From Streptosporangiaceae bacterium (GTDB lineage: Bacteria; Actinomycetota; Actinomycetes; Streptosporangiales; Streptosporangiaceae), in NCBI GenBank assembly GCA_030042885.1, contig JASHYW010000658.1, positions 1-7,425 on the forward strand: DNA of 7,425 nt, given 5' to 3'. Positions 5,306 through 7,425 of this stretch are shown one piece after another. How positions within the stretch are numbered: position 1 is the first letter of the stretch; each line of letters starts with the position of its first letter. The notes below the pieces were generated by a model. It worked only from the letters and a program-made list of their open reading frames with translations. It did not search any database and had not been told where the DNA came from. The position numbers were made by a program, and so were the translations under genes.

Positions 5306-6421
5306 ATGCTGGACGTGACGAGGCTGCGCGTGCTGGTGGCGGTGGCACGGTATGGCTCGGTCACGGCCGCGGCCCGGGCGCTGAACTACGCGCAGCCTTC
5401 GGTGAGCCACCACCTGGCCCGGCTGGAGGCGGAGACCGGGACCAAGCTGATCCAGCGGGCCGGGCGGGGGATCAGGCTCACCGACGCCGGCCGGCTGCTG
5501 GCCGAGCGCGCCGCCGAGGTGATCGGCAGGCTGGATGCCGCCGAGAGCGAACTGAACGCTTACACCGGGCTGCGGGCCGGCCGGCTGCGGCTCGCGGCGT
5601 TCGGGTCGGCGCTGGGCACGATCGTTCCGGCGGCGGCGGCCATGCTTCGAGGCCTGCAGCCCGGCCTTGACCTGCGGCTGACCGAAGCGGAGCCTCCCGA
5701 GGCCCTGCGGATGCTCCGCGCCGGGTACGTGGACGTGGCGCTCGTCTTCCGCTACCTCCCGGACGCTCACGGCCCGGACGCGGCGAGTCCGGAGAGCGCG
5801 CCTGGCGCGCCGGATTCCGGGGGTCCGGCTGGTCAAGAGGGTACGGGGATCCAGGCGGGCGCGATGGGAACCGGAGGGTCCGTGTCCGGCATCGCGGGCC
5901 TGGCCGGGGACGATGACGTCGGTATCGACATCACCGAAGGGCTGCGCGAACGGCTCATCCTCGATGAACCCGTACACCTGGTTGCCCCGGCACATGCGGG
6001 CGACCAGCCCGCGGCCGACCTGTCCAGATACGCGCGCCATCGCTGGATCGCAGGCTGCGACCGCTGCCGGGCCACCCTGCTCAGGCAGTGCGCGCGGGCC
6101 GGGTTCACGCCGAAGATCGCGTTCACCACCGACGACTACGTCGCCGTCCAGGCGCTCGTGGCCGCCGACCTGGGTGTGTCGACGCTTCCCGCGCTCTGCC
6201 TGCGGGCCGCGCGCCATCCCGGGGTCAAGACGGTGCCGCTGGCGGGCGCTCGCAGGCAGGTGTTCGCGGTCCGGTACGGCGACCCGCCGGACCCGCCCCC
6301 GGTGACCCTGCTCATGGACGTCCTGCGGACCGCCGCCGAGCCGGGATCGCGCGCGCCGGCCGGCGCCGGGAGTCCGGAGGGCTCCGGCGACGACCAGGCC
6401 CCCCCGGGGCCGCCGGGATGA
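5306..6421 (+). CDS. LysR-type transcriptional regulator with a linker insertion
   Basis: This is a 371-residue protein, longer than the usual 290-330. The N-terminal winged helix-turn-helix (1-60) is typical: LRVLVAVARYGSVTAAARAL, then QPSVSHHLARLEAETGTKLI, then the RLTDAGRLL wing. A linker helix follows, then the LysR substrate-binding domain (about 92-343). Between RD-I and the GLRERLILDEPVHLVAP strand lies an extra Gly/Pro/Ala/Ser-rich stretch (about 154-202) with no predicted structure. The second subdomain has WIAGCDRCRATLLRQC with C251, C254 and C262, and FTTDDYVAVQALVAADLGVS. Residues 345-371 are another low-complexity tail. It should bind DNA as a tetramer in response to a small molecule; the ligand is unknown. 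The ATG at 5306 gives the standard N terminus and has a matched -10. The stop overlaps the next start as ATGA, so the two genes are probably translationally coupled. Confidence 0.93.
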   Translation: MLDVTRLRVLVAVARYGSVTAAARALNYAQPSVSHHLARLEAETGTKLIQRAGRGIRLTDAGRLLAERAAEVIGRLDAAESELNAYTGLRAGRLRLAAFGSALGTIVPAAAAMLRGLQPGLDLRLTEAEPPEALRMLRAGYVDVALVFRYLPDAHGPDAASPESAPGAPDSGGPAGQEGTGIQAGAMGTGGSVSGIAGLAGDDDVGIDITEGLRERLILDEPVHLVAPAHAGDQPAADLSRYARHRWIAGCDRCRATLLRQCARAGFTPKIAFTTDDYVAVQALVAADLGVSTLPALCLRAARHPGVKTVPLAGARRQVFAVRYGDPPDPPPVTLLMDVLRTAAEPGSRAPAGAGSPEGSGDDQAPPGPPG

Positions 6422-7425
6422 CTCCCGTCCAGCACCCGCCCGCCGAGCCCGGCGGGCGGGAGGTCCGGGGCAACCTCGATCCGATCCCCGGCCAGCTTGC
6501 CCTGCCGGGTATGCCGCCGTTCCGGGATGCCGGGAACGGGCAGCTCCTGCTGCCGGGCCTGGACGACCTGACCGGTCCGGCGGGGACGGGCGATCCGGAG
6601 CTGGCCGCGGTGGCGGCCGAGCTCGCCGCGCTTGACTCCGGCGGCGCGCGGATGGGCGCCGCCATCCGCGGCGCGCTCGACATGCTCCTCGACGGCCAGC
6701 ACACCGGCCGCTACCGCTGGGACCAGCTGCACAAGACCGAGAAGACCCACGCCGGGACCCTGGTCGAGATCGCCCTGGCCCGGGCGCTGCGGCTCGCCGA
6801 CGGCACCGGGCTGGACGCGGACGGCTCGCGGATGGCCGACGCGATCCGGGGGGCGCTCGACATGCTGCTGGACGGCCAGCACACCGGCCGCTACCGCTGG
6901 GATCAACTGCACAAGACGGAGAAGACCCACGCCGGGACGCTCGTCGAGATCGCCCTGGCCCGGGCGCTCCACCTGGCCGACGGGACGGCGCTCGACTACA
7001 CGATCGCGGGTGCGGACGTGGACTGCAAGTTCTCGCACCGGATGGGCGGCTGGATGATCCCGCCCGAGGCCGACGGGAAGCTGCTGCTCCTGGTGCAGGC
7101 CAGCGACGAGGACGGCACCTGGTCAGCCGGCCTGCTGCGGGCCGCGGAGGAGAATCTGCGTCCGGCCGGCAACCGCGACCTCAAACGCGCGCTGAACGAT
7201 CGCGGTCGCGCGGCGGTGTGCTGGCTGCACGCCCGTGCCCCGCTGCAGGAGAACGCCCTCATCAAGCTGCCCGGACCGGACGTGGCGGCCGTGTTCGCCT
7301 TCCCTTCTGGCCAGCAGCGGGTGAACGAGCTGTTCCGGCGGGCGCAGCGGATGCGGGTGAGCCGGACCGTGGTGGCCACGGTGGCCAGGCAGGACGACTA
7401 CATGAAGCGGGTGCGGGACGGCGGC
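6418..7425 (+). CDS. NaeI-family type II restriction endonuclease with internally duplicated catalytic segment (3' end outside window)
   Basis: The frame is open for 336 codons to the window end. It matches NaeI (317 residues, type IIE, cuts GCCGGC) as I remember it: WDQLHKTEKTHAGTLVEI, IAGADVDCKFS, GGWMIPPEADGK, GNRDLKRAL, LQENALIKLPG, RVNELFRR and VVATVARQDDYMKRVR. The catalytic set has counterparts: E177 (NaeI E70), D193 (D86), D202 (D95) and K204 (K97). About 80-90 residues, the rest of the C-terminal topoisomerase-like DNA-binding domain, should lie beyond the window. Residues 72-131 are repeated as 132-191. The N terminus carries some 40 extra residues, Gly/Pro/Leu-rich, including QLALPGM and QLLLPGL. 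The ATG at 6418 overlaps the LysR TGA; no Shine-Dalgarno is seen, and ATG at 6511 (residue 32) is an alternative start. No methyltransferase is visible in the window. Specificity is not proven to be GCCGGC. Confidence 0.9.
   Translation, partial: MTPVQHPPAEPGGREVRGNLDPIPGQLALPGMPPFRDAGNGQLLLPGLDDLTGPAGTGDPELAAVAAELAALDSGGARMGAAIRGALDMLLDGQHTGRYRWDQLHKTEKTHAGTLVEIALARALRLADGTGLDADGSRMADAIRGALDMLLDGQHTGRYRWDQLHKTEKTHAGTLVEIALARALHLADGTALDYTIAGADVDCKFSHRMGGWMIPPEADGKLLLLVQASDEDGTWSAGLLRAAEENLRPAGNRDLKRALNDRGRAAVCWLHARAPLQENALIKLPGPDVAAVFAFPSGQQRVNELFRRAQRMRVSRTVVATVARQDDYMKRVRDGG
6631..6990 (+). repeat. In-frame tandem duplication of 180 bp inside the NaeI-like gene
   Basis: Copy 1 is 6631-6810 (residues 72-131) and copy 2 is 6811-6990 (residues 132-191), directly abutting and without gaps. 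By my count they agree at 53 of 60 residues and at 156 of 180 bases. Residues 82-124 and 142-184 are identical. Each copy carries the helix ALDMLLDGQHTGRY, the motif WDQLHKTEKTHAGT and the LVEI glutamate (E117 and E177). Only copy 2 continues into the DYTIAG and VDCK part of the active site. Leu-Asp occurs at all three junctions (72-73, 132-133, 192-193), as expected for unequal crossing-over at short homology. Confidence 0.95.

Noticed and set aside
4365..5348. Minus-strand frame of 327 codons across the ureohydrolase gene and spacer
   Set aside because: Low-complexity Arg/Pro/Gly-rich sequence; the plus strand carries the real enzyme with all catalytic motifs.
5039..6217. Minus-strand frame of 392 codons across the repeats and the LysR gene
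   Set aside because: Only translated repeats and antisense LysR sequence; no known fold or motif.
6631..6990. Assembly or sequencing artefact as the cause of the internal duplication
   Set aside because: The copies differ at 24 of 180 bases, with changes spread along the unit and silent in the core, which a duplicated read would not produce.
6136..7038. Minus-strand frame of 300 codons containing internal repeats
   Set aside because: The repeats are the mirror of the NaeI-like duplication; the plus-strand frame matches a known enzyme family.

Overview
The window comes from a very GC-rich actinobacterial chromosome. The signs are strong G/C third-position bias, weak or absent Shine-Dalgarno sequences with at least one likely leaderless gene, and actinobacterial-type KdpE, LysR, ureohydrolase and NaeI-family proteins. 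Genus cannot be read from the sequence; a Streptosporangiales- or Pseudonocardiales-like filamentous actinomycete is a guess.

Layout. (a) 1-261 (+): 3' end of a KdpE-type response regulator; the rest of a kdp locus probably lies to the left. (b) 290-3750 (-): four co-directional genes, in transcription order an Lrp/AsnC regulator (3750-3298), an unannotated 57-residue single-pass membrane protein (3239-3066), a KimA-like potassium permease of 634 residues (2986-1082) and a short-chain dehydrogenase (997-290). The KdpE gene and the SDR converge across a 28-bp gap. (c) 3751-4016: divergent control region between the Lrp gene and the next gene, holding a perfect 11-bp inverted repeat. (d) 4017-5042 (+): agmatinase/arginase-family ureohydrolase with all metal ligands. 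(e) 5043-5305: repeat-rich spacer with a 37-bp unit in tandem and a second, imperfect repeat of about 60 bp. (f) 5306-6421 (+): LysR-type regulator, probably translated from a leaderless message, with an unusual linker insertion. (g) 6418-7425 (+, runs off the window): NaeI-family type II restriction endonuclease overlapping the LysR stop by ATGA.

Working picture. The left half looks like a potassium homeostasis neighbourhood (Kdp regulator plus KimA-like uptake and perhaps a small membrane partner). The centre is a probable amino-acid-responsive Lrp and ureohydrolase pair for arginine-derived guanidino compounds. The right end is the edge of a possible restriction system. The most unusual item is the NaeI-like enzyme: a 60-residue stretch of its catalytic domain, carrying the ligase-like motif and the first catalytic glutamate, is present twice in tandem. 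Within a 43-codon block the two copies differ at 11 codons and every change is synonymous, which argues that both copies are functional and old rather than an assembly error. No methyltransferase is visible in the window.
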